Assembly: GCA_009760855.2 (NCBI GenBank)
Contig: WPIO01000024.1
Location: forward strand, 1,916,001 to 1,980,000
From: Cristatella mucedo
Taxonomy: Eukaryota; Bryozoa; Phylactolaemata; Cristatellidae
Length of the DNA: 64,000 nt
Reading direction: 5' to 3'
Shown: piece after piece, positions 10,870-22,620 of the stretch
Numbering within the stretch: the stretch's first letter is position 1
How the letters are laid out: each line of letters starts with the position of its first letter
The notes under the pieces: model-generated
Seen by the model: the letters and a program-made list of their open reading frames with translations, nothing else
What the model was told of the DNA's origin: nothing
Database searches by the model: none
Position numbers and translations under genes: made by a program

Positions 10870-11800
10870 ATGGGCAGCCTGCTTGCATGTCACGGTGGCA
10901 GATGCAGCATGAGCAGACAGTGCACCTCCTGCAGCAGGTCACGGGTGATCGGGCAACCTTTGAACTTTGACATTCGAATCACAGGAGCCGAACTTGTCCT
11001 AAGGGCTGCCAGTCTGAGTGCAACCAGCCTAGAGTGCGAGCTACTTGCTCTTATAAAAGCGTTCTTCTCGAGATATCTCAACGCATGCTTACGGCTGGGC
11101 AAGCCTCGGCTGCGGCAGCATAGAGCAGTGCTGCATCCAGCCTGCATCAAGCACGTGACACATAAAGTGAGTGCTTCGATTCGCCACAACGAAACCACGT
11201 GGTGTGCACATCGACAGAACCAAAACCGTTTCTTCGGTGATTGACAAGTATTTTACAACGACTGAGCCGGCACCCAAAAGCATTCTGATGCCCGGCGAGG
11301 CAGTGCGACTATTCAGGCGAACGAGCTTGCCACTGCAAAGCAGTGATAACGAACACACAGCACGAGCAAGAAAAGTAATCACGCAGGAGCAGGGAAGCTC
11401 GAGCAGCAAGTATACCAGCAAGTTCATGCCCAAGCTCATGCCATGCATACCTATTATTAATTTGTTATCTTTGTTCAAATGCTCTTCTAGATGCTGTATC
11501 GTTGCTAACGTTTGTGAATTATGTATTGACAATAGTAAAGTGCCACAGAGCCTATGCAAGCTGAGGGCGCCAGCTGAGAACCAGCTCGTACGTATTCTTA
11601 GGGCTGTCTCTACTCGCTCACTGTGTTCTCCCTCCAGCTTTGTTGTAAATCTTTCTAACTTTGTGGTCATCAGGCCTACTATACGCAACTCTGGCGGCTC
11701 AACATAAAGCTCGTCTTTGGAATCCTTGATCAATGTGCAATAAACCCCTAGTAATAATTAAAATAGACTCAATAAACCCCTGCAGTAACGAGACCTTGTT
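10870..11800. other. Unassigned block with overlapping open frames on both strands
   Basis: A 214-codon frame on the minus strand (11,089-11,733) overlaps a 178-codon frame on the plus strand (11,171-11,707), and neither has a domain I recognise. Composition is more balanced than the flanks. Two 'aataaaccc' signals (near 11,740 and 11,770) and the phrase 'cactgtgttctccctccagc' would suit the end of a long terminal repeat or a 3' UTR. No TG...CA ends with a duplication were found, so this stays unassigned. Confidence 0.35.
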
Positions 11801-11809
11801 TCTGACTAA

Positions 11810-13100
11810 GGCTTCGACCTGCTGGCTATGACCGAGACCTTGCTAAAATCGGTGAACTGTTCAACCATTAAAGATGCAGCCTCAACAGGCTTCTCCTTAT
11901 ACGCACCTAGATCAGTCAAAACTGGAGGTGTTGTCGCTGTTATCACATGCTCATGCTTCAAGTGTGATTCAGAAATTAGAGAGGTTAACGATTACTATCA
12001 GCTCTGCCAGCATATGTCGTGTTGAATCGGCACGAAATCTAGGTGTCCTGTCCCTAGACGACCATACATAAGCTCCACAGTCAAGTCTGCCTACTTTCAC
12101 CTATATATAGTGATGGCACACTAGGTAAGGTGGTTGCTTTCATGACCTCGGTCACGAGGTCGTGGGTTCGACTCCTGTGGTGGGCGATTCTTTATTGCCA
12201 CTGCAAGCGGTGGTGATAGCCGTAAAGGCTCTTCTGTCGCTATACAAAAAAAGGCTGTTTAATCAGCTAGGATTTTTTGTTTACGTAATATTACTGAAAC
12301 TCGGGTTTGCTAAAACAGGGATAACATGTCTAAATTGGTCCATGCATTTGCGACATCCCGCTCAGCATCTGTAACTCACTGCTTACTGGTCTACTGGCAT
12401 GTGTAATGAGGCCATTACAGGTGGTGCAAAACTGCAGCTAGGCTTGTCTGTCGTGAGCCTGGAAGTTGCCACATCAAACCACTTCTCACCGACTTGCACT
12501 GGCTCCCAGTCACACAGAGCATCGACTTGAAGGTTCCCCCACTCACTTTTAGGTCCCTTGAATTTTTGGCTCCAGCCTACCTATCAGATCTACTGCCCCA
12601 CCAGGTTAAGCATCGCACCTGCTTTTATGAATCAAATCATTCATCTAACACATCGTATGAACATCAAATCCTTTGGAGACCCTGCTTTTAGTTCCTATGC
12701 TCTTAAAGCCTGGAACTCACTTCCGACTGGCTCCGCGACATCGGCTGGGATAACGACATTTAAAAAGAAGCTACGAAACCACGTATTTATCACGGCATTT
12801 TGTTGATCCCCACGATTCGTCCTTTGTGTGCCTAAGTGAGCTCACACTGTGCATGCTGCTACTAACCACATTTGCATGCTAACCCTGTGCACGTGACCTC
12901 TAACCATGCTATGCTGGTTGTTAACTGAACATGCTACCGTTAACCATTCAATCCTTCTTCCTTAACAGCAAATAGAGAGTGCCTAGAAAGAGACCAGGTT
13001 CTCTGAAGGTGCTACAATTAACATTATATTATTATTATTCCTCTAATTATGTGTACTGACACTAACCATATTTGCATGCTGACCTTGAGCAAGTGACCAC
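11810..13100 (+). mobile_element. LINE B copy with internal deletion, split by a SINE
   Basis: The first ~140 bp encode a piece like the LINE AP-endonuclease ('MTETLLKSVN...FSLYAPR...GGVVAVI'). The sequence then jumps directly to the late reverse-transcriptase region (11,950 onward), so most of the enzyme is deleted. After the SINE at 12,108-12,285 the LINE resumes ('gtctaaattggtccatgcat') and runs to the 3' hairpin near 12,968-13,020 and an ATT tail. Stops occur throughout. Confidence 0.7.
12108..12285 (+). mobile_element. tRNA-derived SINE (family 1)
   Basis: Shows 'TGGCACACTAGG' (A box), 'GGTTCGACTCC' (B box), then the body 'ggtgatagccgtaaaggctc' and the tail 'tttaatcagctagg'. It sits inside LINE B. 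The target duplication is not clear. Confidence 0.85.
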
Positions 13101-14205
13101 ATCAGTGTGTGTAAGTGTATGTGCTTGTTCGTGAGGGTGCATCAATGTTTAAACATAATCGATTATTCTACATTCAGATGCATGTATGTGTTGTAGTGCC
13201 AGAACTGTAGATGTTTGGTGGTTAATAGAAAGTCAAATGTACCTTTCGGCCGTAATCGGTCTTGAAACACGTGCTAATGTTAAATGATATGTGGAGAAGT
13301 TTCAAAGGTTAGGCAATGTGCTAAAATTTTCATGGATAATTTCGTCTGATTTCGATCCAATATTCCTTAACATGGACTTACAGTGCTCTCAATAGCAAGA
13401 CTTATCATAAGGCTAATACATTACAGATGACCACTGATACTCTGGATCTCATCTGTCTTTTTAAGGCACATTTCCCATGTGAAATGTGATCGATGAAAAC
13501 CGTGATGTGAGCCACAACTCATCACCTTGCTAAGAATTCATTTATCAATGATACACCATATGCCTTCCTGTGGGTGCTTGCTTAACAGGTTCTCCCATTA
13601 CAATGTTGGTCCATCACCAACAAATTTACCTGGCGTCTATGTGTTAGATTCACTGCTGCCGTAACAGCAATTTATACAGAATATTGCATGTTAACTGCTC
13701 CCACAGCCATGCATGCATAAATTTATGACAAGTATTTCTGACAAGTTTGTCTTTCCCATTGGTTATGTTACATACCCCAACAGCAGATAAAGCCTAGATG
13801 TGACATCGACATAGCTGGTAAGCACTTTTTGCTGCGCTGATTCGTACATAATTACTGATACATTACAGTCACAAGGCAGATCATCCTCTACACATTATGC
13901 CTGAAGTCAATCCGAGGCACAAAAACGTGCATCAGTTTTCACTTTATAAGCTGTATGTATTCATCCTTAAGCCATGCCATGCCTGTGAACTGTCAATACA
14001 CGGCAGGTTTTTTTTCGGGCAAAGAGTAATGGTCTTGTGAATACCGTGGCTAATAAGGTAGGGAGGTCACGGATGTGGTGCACATCTGGTATCTGAGAGC
14101 AAACAACACTAACAACCATGTATGCTTACTTTTCCTGCCATCGCATCTCCATTGACACTATCAATGAGAGATAGTATTAATAAGTTGTTTGTATAGCACC
14201 CTACA
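13100..14205. other. Unassigned unique-looking spacer
   Basis: After a short LINE B-like piece near 13,045-13,100 I find no coding frame, repeat or box pair. Composition is ordinary. Confidence 0.5.
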
Positions 14206-14382
14206 GCCGTAATGGCTCACTAGGTAAGGCGGTTGCTTTTTACGACCTCGGCTCCCAGGTCGTAAGTTCGAATCCTGTGGTGGGCGATCCTTTATCGCAA
14301 CTGCCACTGGTGGTGATAGCCATCAAGGCTCTTCTGTGGCTATTCAAAAAGAGGCTGTCAAATCAGCTAGTATTTTTTAGAG
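14206..14382 (+). mobile_element. tRNA-derived SINE (family 1)
   Basis: A box 'TGGCTCACTAGG', B box 'AGTTCGAATCC', the family body and 'caaatcagctag' tail are all present. The flanks do not show a clear duplication. Confidence 0.85.
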
Positions 14383-14754
14383 CACTATATCTCTTTCCAC
14401 GCAGGTTACATATAGCCAATAGACAAAAGTATAACCAAGGGTTTATGACAAGCCACACCTCATGCAAAAGAGGGCATTATGTACCAAAACAGCCACAGCC
14501 ACAGCCACAGCCACATCCATCAACCGTCAAGCAATCAGGTCGTATACTTCAAATACAGGTGAATGCTACATTCATGTTCAAACTGTGGTCGCACACAGGT
14601 TATTCAGAGAAGACAGATCCCCCAGTCACTCGACTGTATTTGATAAGCAAGCCTAATCCCACATGATACACTACATATCAGGAATCCCTTGCCTGCACAC
14701 ACCACTTTTACAGTATGACCCACGTCCTCACACACTTGCAAAAAGGGAGATACA

Positions 14755-15310
14755 TAATAACAATAATAAATCACTTGTTTAGTGCCCTTAAAGAACTAAA
14801 TCTCTTTCTAGGCACTTTTCATAAGCTAGAAGCAAACCTCGTGAATTGGTTAGTGATACCATGCACGACAACAAAATCCATAGGCACATACGGGATAATT
14901 CACAAACACCCGATACATTATGTTAACTGTAGGTGTTTTTAGCTTCATTTTAAATGCTATTAGGTAAGGGGATGTCGTGACGTCAGTCGGTAGCAAATTA
15001 CAGAGTTTAGGAGCATATAAACTGAAGGCACTGTCAAGAAAGAGATTGCGGCAGGTTAGATGCAAGGCAAACGACTTACGTCCGAAGACCCGGTGATATT
15101 ATGCATAGACTAAGTTTTGAAGTATTTTGATAGGTAGGTGAGATCAAGTATGAAAGTACCTTAAAGTGAGTTACCGAACTTCGAATGCAAAACGCTATTT
15201 CATTACAAGCCAGGGCAGGTCAGCAAGGATTAGACCATTTAGGCGATTGCAACGATAACAACAAACAAGCCTAGCTGCATAGTTTTGCACCACTTTTAAA
15301 TATCTTATCG
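14755..15310 (-). mobile_element. LINE B 3' end, minus strand
   Basis: Starts with the reversed tail and hairpin ('aataataaatcacttgtttagtgccc...ctaaatctctttctaggcact'). It runs back into the C-terminal coding part, represented by the minus-strand frame 14,850-15,065 with 'SAFSLYAPKLCNLLP'. Confidence 0.7.
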
Positions 15311-16570
15311 TGCAGCCATATCTCTCCCTAAACACGTGACACATGCCTCAATGAACAAACGAACTTGTAGAAACCTGCACATGCTCTCACAATCCGGAAT
15401 ATCACATACCTCAAAAAGCAGTTGCACACATTAATGCTAGCATGCAATTTGAAAGATCTATAAAACCACGAGAGCATGTACACCTAAACACACAATAGAG
15501 ACCACTAAACAAATGTACAGGAATGCATGCACTCACACATTTATTCACGTGACAAGACTCACACATACCGTGCACATGCATACACAAGCTTTGCTACTCA
15601 GAAGACTTGGTAAGTGGGAAGTGACAAGTTGGATGATTTATAGAAACCAAAACGATGTCACTGATAGGCACATTGCTGTCTAGGATGTTCATCAAGAGCC
15701 CATGAACTATTTAATAGAAGCAACAAGCCACATCTTTGTAATGGCAAAAGAAAGCTATTGCTTACAGGTATTTACTATGCCATACCTGGAATTGCACTCA
15801 TAGCCCACTGTAGCACTAACCTCCTGATTGAGACCACTGAGGACAGATTGCCCACATTACTAAAGCCTACAAAGGAACCACTTAAATAACACTGCATAAG
15901 AGGGTAAAGGCAGAGGTAAGTAGCATTCAGGTGTCACGTTGACTGGCTGCATTCGTCATGAACTCCTTCTATGACGGCCAGCAACTAAGGCATAGCAGGG
16001 GAACAACCAGTCCCATCGGTGACATCTTACAAGGCGTACAAGCATAGACAGGGGGATGCAGGAGAGAATTTCTGGGAGTATCACTCATCACGACAACGTC
16101 CGTAATATGCTCATACTCATAAGTCTTTTGAATGGCACCCTGACGGAACCAAATCACCATAGAAGCACATCACAACGGGCTGCCAGACAAGGAATAACCT
16201 AAAGTTAATGAAACCTGTACATGATAGAAAAGCTTGCAAACGCACGTAAGAAGACAGTCACGCTTGCTGGATATAAGATACCTGGTTAGTAACATGCCTC
16301 GAATCACGTCTAAGGAAGCACTTTAAAGTACAGACAGAAGATATTCCCCTGGGGCTCAGCGAAATCAACACCGACGGCTTCTGCAATTAACATGTAAACA
16401 AAACTCACGAATCTCGAGAAATTATACAACAAATGATGGGAAAAGTGCAATGACATATGCATTTATTTCGAGCCCTGCCAGTGTTGGCTCCCAGCCCTTA
16501 AGATCTGAGCTTGGAACAAGGCTAAGGTCGGACAACCGTTTTTCCGACAACAGTTTGGGTTCAGAAAAGA
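15310..16570. other. Unassigned spacer
   Basis: Rich in CA/TG words (for example 15,480-15,590), but with no repeat I can delimit and no convincing gene. The short frames at 15,969-16,160 and nearby have no recognisable domain. Confidence 0.45.
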
Positions 16571-16574
16571 GCTC

Positions 16575-16790
16575 ATAATCATAATAATAAAATTAATATT
16601 ATTAATAACTTTGCATGGGGACATCAGAACTGAATCTCTTTCTAGGCACTTTAAAGATGCAGTACAGTTAGCATTTCCAATAATTGGTGGTAACATCCAC
16701 AAGCAGCAGGCGTAGTGTAAGCAGGAACACACGAACAAATCATAAAGCACCACCAACCTGATTTTCTGCATACAATTTATCGTCTAATAG
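16575..16790 (-). mobile_element. LINE B-type 3' tail, minus strand, short
   Basis: Reversed AT tail (aataataaaattaatatt), then 'gaactgaatctctttctaggcactttaaagatgcag', the hairpin half of the family 3' end. Little upstream LINE sequence remains. Confidence 0.65.
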
Positions 16791-17690
16791 CATGTAATAA
16801 TAGTATACATGTTCACTAATGATCGTAAACCGTACAGTACTGCACAAAGTCGACATGTTTGGCTTGATTAGTTGTCTGTCCAACATGCAGTAACTTGGCG
16901 GTCCTCAGTGGACGCATTGCAATAGAGCTCTACCGATCTGTTCATCTAAATACACTGCCACATAAGCTAAATTGTTATAGTTTCCAAATAAACATGAACT
17001 ATGTGGGTTTTGAGATGTTAGTGCTTGTTAATAGGCGATCGGGTAGCTCAAGTTACCTGCTCGAATTACGATAAATTTACACCGCACACGATATCGCACT
17101 TTGGAAACTCTTTATAATACACCAATGGTATAGTTATGATTGACCGTGTAGACGAAAGCACGTCGGAACCGGAGATTTTCTCATTTCCGGCTGTGGGGTA
17201 ACTGAATAGGGCCAACGGTGCTGGGCCAACAAGCAGAGCATTGGGGCACATGCATGTCTACCATGTAAACGCAAGACCTGGACAAGAAATGGGAGCACCT
17301 TACCATGGAGCTAGAAATCAGAGGCAAGGACGAGGACGAAGGGTTCAAGTTGGTCGTCTGAAAGGTCAGGTTAAGGCCCCAATGCAACGCAACGGCTCAA
17401 CCACATCCAGGAACCAGAACTACTCTAAACTAGAACGGTATCGAACTATAGAAATACTGCATATGAAAGCGAAGCGGTTACTCACCCTGAGATGAAATAG
17501 TGATAACAAACACCCACTGAGCAATAATTGCCTGATTCCGGGACATTCCCGCCAACGGAAAACGGCTTCGATCCCGGAAGTATTCAGTTGTAGGCGTGGC
17601 ATCATAGCAAAGTCGCCTCTGGTGTTCATAACGCCTCGGCAGCCGGGTACCCCGGTGATAGGGTAAAAGCGTTTGTGGTTGGCCCCACAG
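16790..17690. other. Unassigned spacer
   Basis: Contains an 84-codon plus-strand frame (17,241-17,495) rich in Arg, Gln and Gly ('RNQRQGRGRR') and overlapping minus frames. No family is recognised and no supporting splice sites are obvious. It could be a host exon or chance. Confidence 0.35.
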
Positions 17691-17790
17691 CCATGCAATT
17701 ATAATAATTAAGTAGTAGTACTTTATCTTTATTCAGGCGCTTGTATTACGCCACAGGGCTCGAGCCAACGACCGACCCTTCGCCAAAACG
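17690..17790 (-). mobile_element. SINE family 2 fragment, minus strand
   Basis: 'attcaggcgcttgtattacg' followed by 'gggctcgagccaacgacc' mirrors the tail and B-box region of the copy at 10,715-10,865. The tRNA-like head is missing or decayed. Confidence 0.5.
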
Positions 17791-17932
17791 TAATACTCAA
17801 GATACCATCCTTCCTGCGAATGCTCTTGTTCATCTCTCACAGCTGTGAGCGAACGTGTCGTCCGTCTCAAACTCGCGCACGTGCACTGCACATGAAGAGA
17901 CGAGCCTCGCGACTTTATTTCCTTGATTAATT
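17790..17932. other. CpG-rich flank left of the LTR element
   Basis: Has many CG dinucleotides ('cgaacgtgtcgtccgtctc', 'actcgcgcacgtgcac'). Together with the right flank (24,701-25,045) it forms one CpG-dense stretch that the LTR retrotransposon split. It may be a promoter or CpG island of an unseen host gene. Confidence 0.35.
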
Positions 17933-18452
17933 TGTAACCGAGTCCAAGGGGACGGCGGCTAGCTCCCACTATGGCTCGCTACTATCTATGTCCGTTCTGG
18001 GTCGTTACGCCGGGCCCTCCGGATACAGTGGTTCACACGTGATCAATCGGGTACACAACACTTTATATAATACACACGCATGCGCTATACAAAGGAGGGT
18101 ACTAAACAAGCCTTACAGGGGAAGGTCCTATACAAGGTAAACTAAAGGGTGACGCCGCAAGCGCGGACAAACGTGTTAGTGCTCAGTCGGCTTCCACAGT
18201 CGCACCGTCGCAGGACTCCGTTTTACCAGTACACGCGTATGCCGTCCAAGACCCGGCTAGCTGAGTACTCTGTGGTAGACGGAGTGGACGTCCAACACCG
18301 TCGGGAGCTTCTGCCGAAAGAGAGCGAGCACGTTGTACCCAGTTCCCGTCCTCGGAACTCTGGGAGCTGACCCCAGGCTTTTCCCTTCCGGGGCAAGGCA
18401 ACGCCCAGCCCGACATATCGAATGTCAGTGGGTCCGCCTACTCTAGGGTACA
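17933..18452 (-). repeat. 3' LTR of the Ty3/gypsy element
   Basis: Plus-strand sequence begins TGTAACCGAG and ends CTAGGGTACA, 520 bp, matching 24,177-24,696 with about 98% identity by eye. The matched open frames inside both LTRs on either strand are artefacts. No clean polypurine tract is seen immediately inside it. Confidence 0.95.
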
Positions 18453-18950
18453 TATGTCACCATCCGGGGGAAGATGCGTCCTCGCATCTACAACCATCCA
18501 CTCTGCGGACATGTCGTTTAACTACCACAGAGGCTCCAAATACACAGCGATTGCTCATGAGCATTACACTGAGTAATCACGATTACAAGTCTATTAGTGC
18601 TACGAACTAATCTAAAATGTCCTCTCGAAGTTATCAGACAATGTCCTTTTCACGAGGCACAGCCGCTCCTGGCGAGTTTCTGGCGAGCTAGCGGTCACTG
18701 TCCTCTGTGGGCATCATCATCATGAGGTGGCCAGACGGTTGCTGTTGGTCGAAGTCCCAAATGTTCCACGATGCACGTTGACCGGAGTCGAGGTCGACCT
18801 AAAATCACAGGAAACACATGGCACTAACGGTTGAACCTTTCGCATACCATGGAACATACGAACTTTACACACATTCTGAAAAACGAGGATTGGGCTTCCT
18901 CTGGCGCGCGCTTTGCCGTGAGCCAGCTGGGCCTGCATTAGCCTGATCGC
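18453..18950 (-). other. Internal 3' untranslated part of the LTR element
   Basis: This lies between the end of the integrase frame and the 3' LTR. It holds no env-like frame; the 72-codon minus-strand frame at 18,720-18,938 has no recognisable domain. Confidence 0.6.
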
Positions 18951-20138
18951 TTAGTGAGGCAGTATCTGGTCCCACTCCGAGCGTGAGTTCTTCGTCGAGT
19001 TGAGGTGTCGCCGTCGGTTCGACCGGCTCTTCTTCAGCGTGATCCGCAGTGGCTGGTGGCTGATCATCATTAATTTCCCTCCATCTGCCTCATCAGAAGT
19101 GCTTGGCGTGGGAAGCTCGTCCTCCAGGTCATCAGGTGGCAGTCCTGTTGCCCTGCGCCAAGCTGGTTTGCAGCGGTTGATATGTACTGTGCTAGGTGTG
19201 CCAGCAGTGTCGTGTTCGTCCACAACGCGAACGTTCGTGTCAGTACGGTCCACAATAAGGAGGGGACCTCGCCACAGGTGTTGCAACTTTGGTGAAAGAC
19301 CCCTCCGGGGCCTGGGTGTATAAACATACACGTAGTCACCGACCTTCAACGTGGATTCTGTGGCAGTACGGTCGTACTGCCGCTTTTGCTTGGCCTGAGC
19401 AGCCTGAATGTTCTGCCTCGCTACGTCCCATGCTTCGACAAGCTTATGATGCATGGCCTGCACATAGCCGTCCCCGGCTTCACACGGCTCGTCCACAGGC
19501 AAAACTAGGTCTATTGGCAAACGAGCCTCTCGCCCGTGGTTCATGAAAAATGGGCTGCAGCGAGTCGACTCGTGAAAGCAAGTTCGATAGGCAAACAGCA
19601 CGTACGGTATGTACAAGTCCCAATCACGTTGGTTGCTACTGGCAAACATGGAAAGCATTTCTACAAGCGTGCCATTCAAGCGCTCTACTAGCCCATCAGT
19701 CTGCGGGTGATACAGCGATGTGTGCAATTGGTCGATAGACATCATGCGACACACCCGCTCGAGCATTCGAGACATAAAGTTGGCCCCACGGTCAGAGAGG
19801 ACCTGATCGGGAACACCGTGCCGGCAGACAATCTCTTCCATGAAGACTTTGGCACAGGTCAGTGCTGTCTGGTCGGGAATCGCCCTAGCCTCGGGCCACT
19901 TGGTGAAGCAGTCGGTCATCACTAGTATGTACCGGTTCCCAGACGATGTTAGTGGCAGCTTCACTATGTCCATGGCAACTCGTTGCCAAGGTCGTTCCAC
20001 AGGGATGCTCTTCAGAGGCACTTTTGCCCATTGCCGAGGCCGCTTTTTGGAGTGGCATGCGATGCACGTCCTTACATACTCCACGATGTCTTCTGCCATG
20101 CCTAGCCAGAAATATCGCTCCTGCACGCGGCTCAGGGT
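18951..20138 (-). CDS. pol: Ty3/gypsy integrase (3' part of pol)
   Basis: About 395 codons to the stop at 18,951. The N-terminal zinc site is completed by CxxC ('CIAC'), with its histidines just upstream across a TAA stop at about 20,138 ('GTQ*TLS'). The catalytic core shows D in 'MDIVKLP', D in 'LSDRGANF' and E in 'LVERLNGT', with 35 residues between the last two, a DD35E core. The C-terminal part has 'GDYVYVYTPRPRRGLSPKL' and 'LWRGPLLIVDR', the usual gypsy GPY-like region. The enzyme joins element cDNA to host DNA. The only break in this segment is the TAA just before it. Confidence 0.93.
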   Translation of the reverse strand, partial: TLSRVQERYFWLGMAEDIVEYVRTCIACHSKKRPRQWAKVPLKSIPVERPWQRVAMDIVKLPLTSSGNRYILVMTDCFTKWPEARAIPDQTALTCAKVFMEEIVCRHGVPDQVLSDRGANFMSRMLERVCRMMSIDQLHTSLYHPQTDGLVERLNGTLVEMLSMFASSNQRDWDLYIPYVLFAYRTCFHESTRCSPFFMNHGREARLPIDLVLPVDEPCEAGDGYVQAMHHKLVEAWDVARQNIQAAQAKQKRQYDRTATESTLKVGDYVYVYTPRPRRGLSPKLQHLWRGPLLIVDRTDTNVRVVDEHDTAGTPSTVHINRCKPAWRRATGLPPDDLEDELPTPSTSDEADGGKLMMISHQPLRITLKKSRSNRRRHLNSTKNSRSEWDQILPH

Positions 20139-21110
20139 TTACTGGGTGCCCAAATGTGCTCCGAATAGACCGTCATGGCACTCTCGCTTAACATGCAGTC
20201 GCAGGGCAGCAGGTACCACCAGCTGCTTCCGGCGCCTTCCGGCAACGGCCCGATAAAGACACCCATTCGGGGGCAGAACGAACGATGAGCGATGATCGTT
20301 AGCGTATTGTCTATGCTCCTGTGTGCAGTGTCCGACATCGTTCCCCTGCAACGAATCCATTAGGCAGCGCAGCAACGAATCGTTCAACTGCATTTTCCTC
20401 ATGTACGCAGGGTCAGCCTCGGCTGCAACAACAGTGCCCACGAAGCTAGCAGGAGCCGGCTCTTGCAAACGTGACAGAGCATCTGCATTGGCATTAGCCT
20501 TCCCACAACGATATTTCACCTCCATATCGAACTCCTGTAGCTCCAATGCCCACTTTGCTAAGCGCCGAGATTCGTGGTTCCCTTTAAGGACCCACACCAA
20601 AGGCTGGTGATCTGATAGGACAGAGAACCGGTGGCCATAAAGGTACCCTCGAAAGTGGCGCACTGCTGCTACGACGGCTAATGCCTCCCGCTCAACGGTG
20701 GAATAATTACGTTCAGCCTTGCTCAGAATCCGGCTGAAATAGGCCACGGCATGCTCCTTCCCGTCCACCACTTGCCCGAGGACGGCTCCTAGAGCAGTAC
20801 CACTGGCATCTGTACTAAGAACAAAGGGTGCCGCAAAGTTTGGGAACCTAAGAATTGGCTTTGCACACAGCCGGTCCCGGAGATCCTTGAAGGAACGCTC
20901 ACATTCCCTCGACCACACGAAGCGCTCACCCTTTCGCAGCAGGTTGTTTAGCGGCACAGCAATTTTGGCAAACCCGGGCACAAACTTGCGATAGTAGGAG
21001 GCCAGTCCAAGGAACTGCCTGACCTCCTGTACATTCCTGGGTGGTGGGTAATGCAGAATCTTGTCCACATTCCCCGGATCTGGCAATATACCGTCCGGGG
21101 ACAGTAGGTG
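20139..21110 (-). CDS. pol: Reverse transcriptase C-terminus, RNase H and start of integrase
   Basis: Frame of about 315 codons. It opens after a frameshift with the reverse-transcriptase end ('VRQFLGLASYYRKFV'). RNase H motifs follow: 'STDASGTALGAVL', 'AERNYSTVEREALAVV' and 'VLSDHQPLVWV', then 'GKANANADALSR'. It ends in the integrase zinc-binding start ('CHDGLFGAHLG') at a TAA. RNase H removes the RNA template during cDNA synthesis. Confidence 0.93.
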   Translation of the reverse strand, partial: HLLSPDGILPDPGNVDKILHYPPPRNVQEVRQFLGLASYYRKFVPGFAKIAVPLNNLLRKGERFVWSRECERSFKDLRDRLCAKPILRFPNFAAPFVLSTDASGTALGAVLGQVVDGKEHAVAYFSRILSKAERNYSTVEREALAVVAAVRHFRGYLYGHRFSVLSDHQPLVWVLKGNHESRRLAKWALELQEFDMEVKYRCGKANANADALSRLQEPAPASFVGTVVAAEADPAYMRKMQLNDSLLRCLMDSLQGNDVGHCTQEHRQYANDHRSSFVLPPNGCLYRAVAGRRRKQLVVPAALRLHVKRECHDGLFGAHLGTQ

Positions 21111-22620
21111 CCCCAGTTAACACTTCGTCCCTGGCAAAGTGGCATTTCGAGGGTTTGATCTTGAGACCATTTGCCCTCATCCTATCCAGAACCTCCCCAA
21201 GCCGAACCCGATGTTCCTCAAAGCTCCGCGAAAAGACCAATACGTCATCAATATAAATTAGGCAAGTCGTCCATTGAAGACCTTCTAGGACGAAGTCCAT
21301 GGCTCGCTGAAACGTACCGGGTGCATTGCACAGCCCAAAGCTCATCTTCTTAAACTGGTACTGCCCATTGTAGGTCACGAAGGCAGTCTTTGCCTTGTCC
21401 TCAGGGTGCATCGCTATCTGCCAGTACCCTGAGGCAAGGTCAAGAGTGCTGAAATATCGCGCGCCCCCTAACAATTGACAAACCTCGTCTGGCCGAGGTA
21501 ATGGGTAGCTGTCCTTTACCGTTACCGAGTTAAGCCGCCAATAATCAACACAGAACCGGTAGGTACCGTCCTTCTTCTTGACTAGTACTACCGGCGAGCT
21601 CCATGGGCTACACGACTCTTCGATCACACCGGCTTCGAGCATGTCGCGTACCTGGTTGTCTACTTCGGACCGCAGTGCCTGAGGTACAGGGTAGGGTCTG
21701 GCCCGAATCGGCCTCGAACTCCTGGTGTCTATTTGGTGCTGCACTTGTTCTAGCAGGCCGAGGTCTAAGCTCCCACTTGAGAAAACATCCCGATAATCAA
21801 TCAGGAGATCTCGCAGCTGCTGCTGCTCCTGTGGTTTCAAGCTAGTTTCTGAAAGGTCGAGCTGGAACTCATCCGATACCACTTCCTGAACGCCACATAC
21901 TTCAGTGGCTGGCCTGTTTTGTACATCCACCCTGGAGTCGACTGGAAGCAGCCTACCAATGTGAGTGCCCAGCTTGAGCCCGACCGGGTGGTGGCCAGTA
22001 TTAATGAGCCGCACTGGGACCCAGCCGCGCGATACGACTATGGCCCTAGCTGCAGCCAGACCTAGCCCTGCCAGCCTCCCTTCGTTGGGCTCGAACAGCC
22101 ATTCAACCTCTACTGCAGTCGTCACAGGACATCTGACCAACTGCTCGCACCTAGGTGCAACATTTAGGTCCTCTGGCACACATACATCCATTTCAGGTGG
22201 GTCACAGGAGCAGTTGCTTCGTAAGTTTATTGTATGGGTCCCAATAGTCACTACACCTTGCCCGTAGTCCAGAGTTAGAGGGGGGAGTTTCCTAAGAAAG
22301 TCTGTCCCTAGTAGCACTGGAAATGAGCTACCCTCGGCAACGTGCACCACGTGCTTCCTTACCAACTTCGCTATAGTGATAAGGACGCTGGCCGTGCCTA
22401 TGATATCCAGTGGTGCCCCGGTCACCCCGACGGCCTTCATGGTGGACTTATTCAACTTCAAGCCCCAGGCTGTAGCATATTTAGCGTCCACTAACGAGAT
22501 TTCGGCCCCGGAGTCTAGAAGTCCAACCACATCATGGCCATCTACCAGCAGGTCCACCGCCATTGTGAGGATGCCCTCTCGAGAGCCTAGGGCCTTCCCG
22601 ACCTGCGGTACTCGAACTAG
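21110..22620 (-). CDS. pol: Aspartic protease and reverse transcriptase (5' part of pol)
   Basis: The frame continues directly after the gag UGA (22,621-22,623) with no frame change. Protease active site is 'LLDSGAEISLVD'; the flap side includes 'FPVLLGTDFLRKL'. Reverse-transcriptase motifs are 'PWSSPVVLVKKKDGTYRFC', 'DYWRLN' (family usual is DYRxLN), 'FSTLDLASGYWQIAM', 'FGLCNAPGTFQRAMD' and the catalytic 'YIDD'. A single-base frameshift near 21,115, after 'CHFARDEVL', ends the frame, and the remainder is in 20,139-21,110. The first ATG (22,563) is probably not a true start, because the family makes pol as a gag fusion. Confidence 0.93.

Noticed and set aside
18149-18453. Open frames duplicated at 18,149-18,453 and 24,393-24,778.
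   Set aside because: They lie inside the two LTRs, so the conservation reflects LTR identity, not coding function.
18453-18950. An env gene downstream of integrase, which would make the LTR element an errantivirus.
   Set aside because: Only ~500 bp remain before the 3' LTR and no long frame, signal peptide or membrane segment is present.
19000-20256. Several plus-strand open frames across the retrotransposon pol region (for example 19,840-20,256).
   Set aside because: They are antisense shadows of the integrase and RNase H coding sequence, which carries clear motifs.
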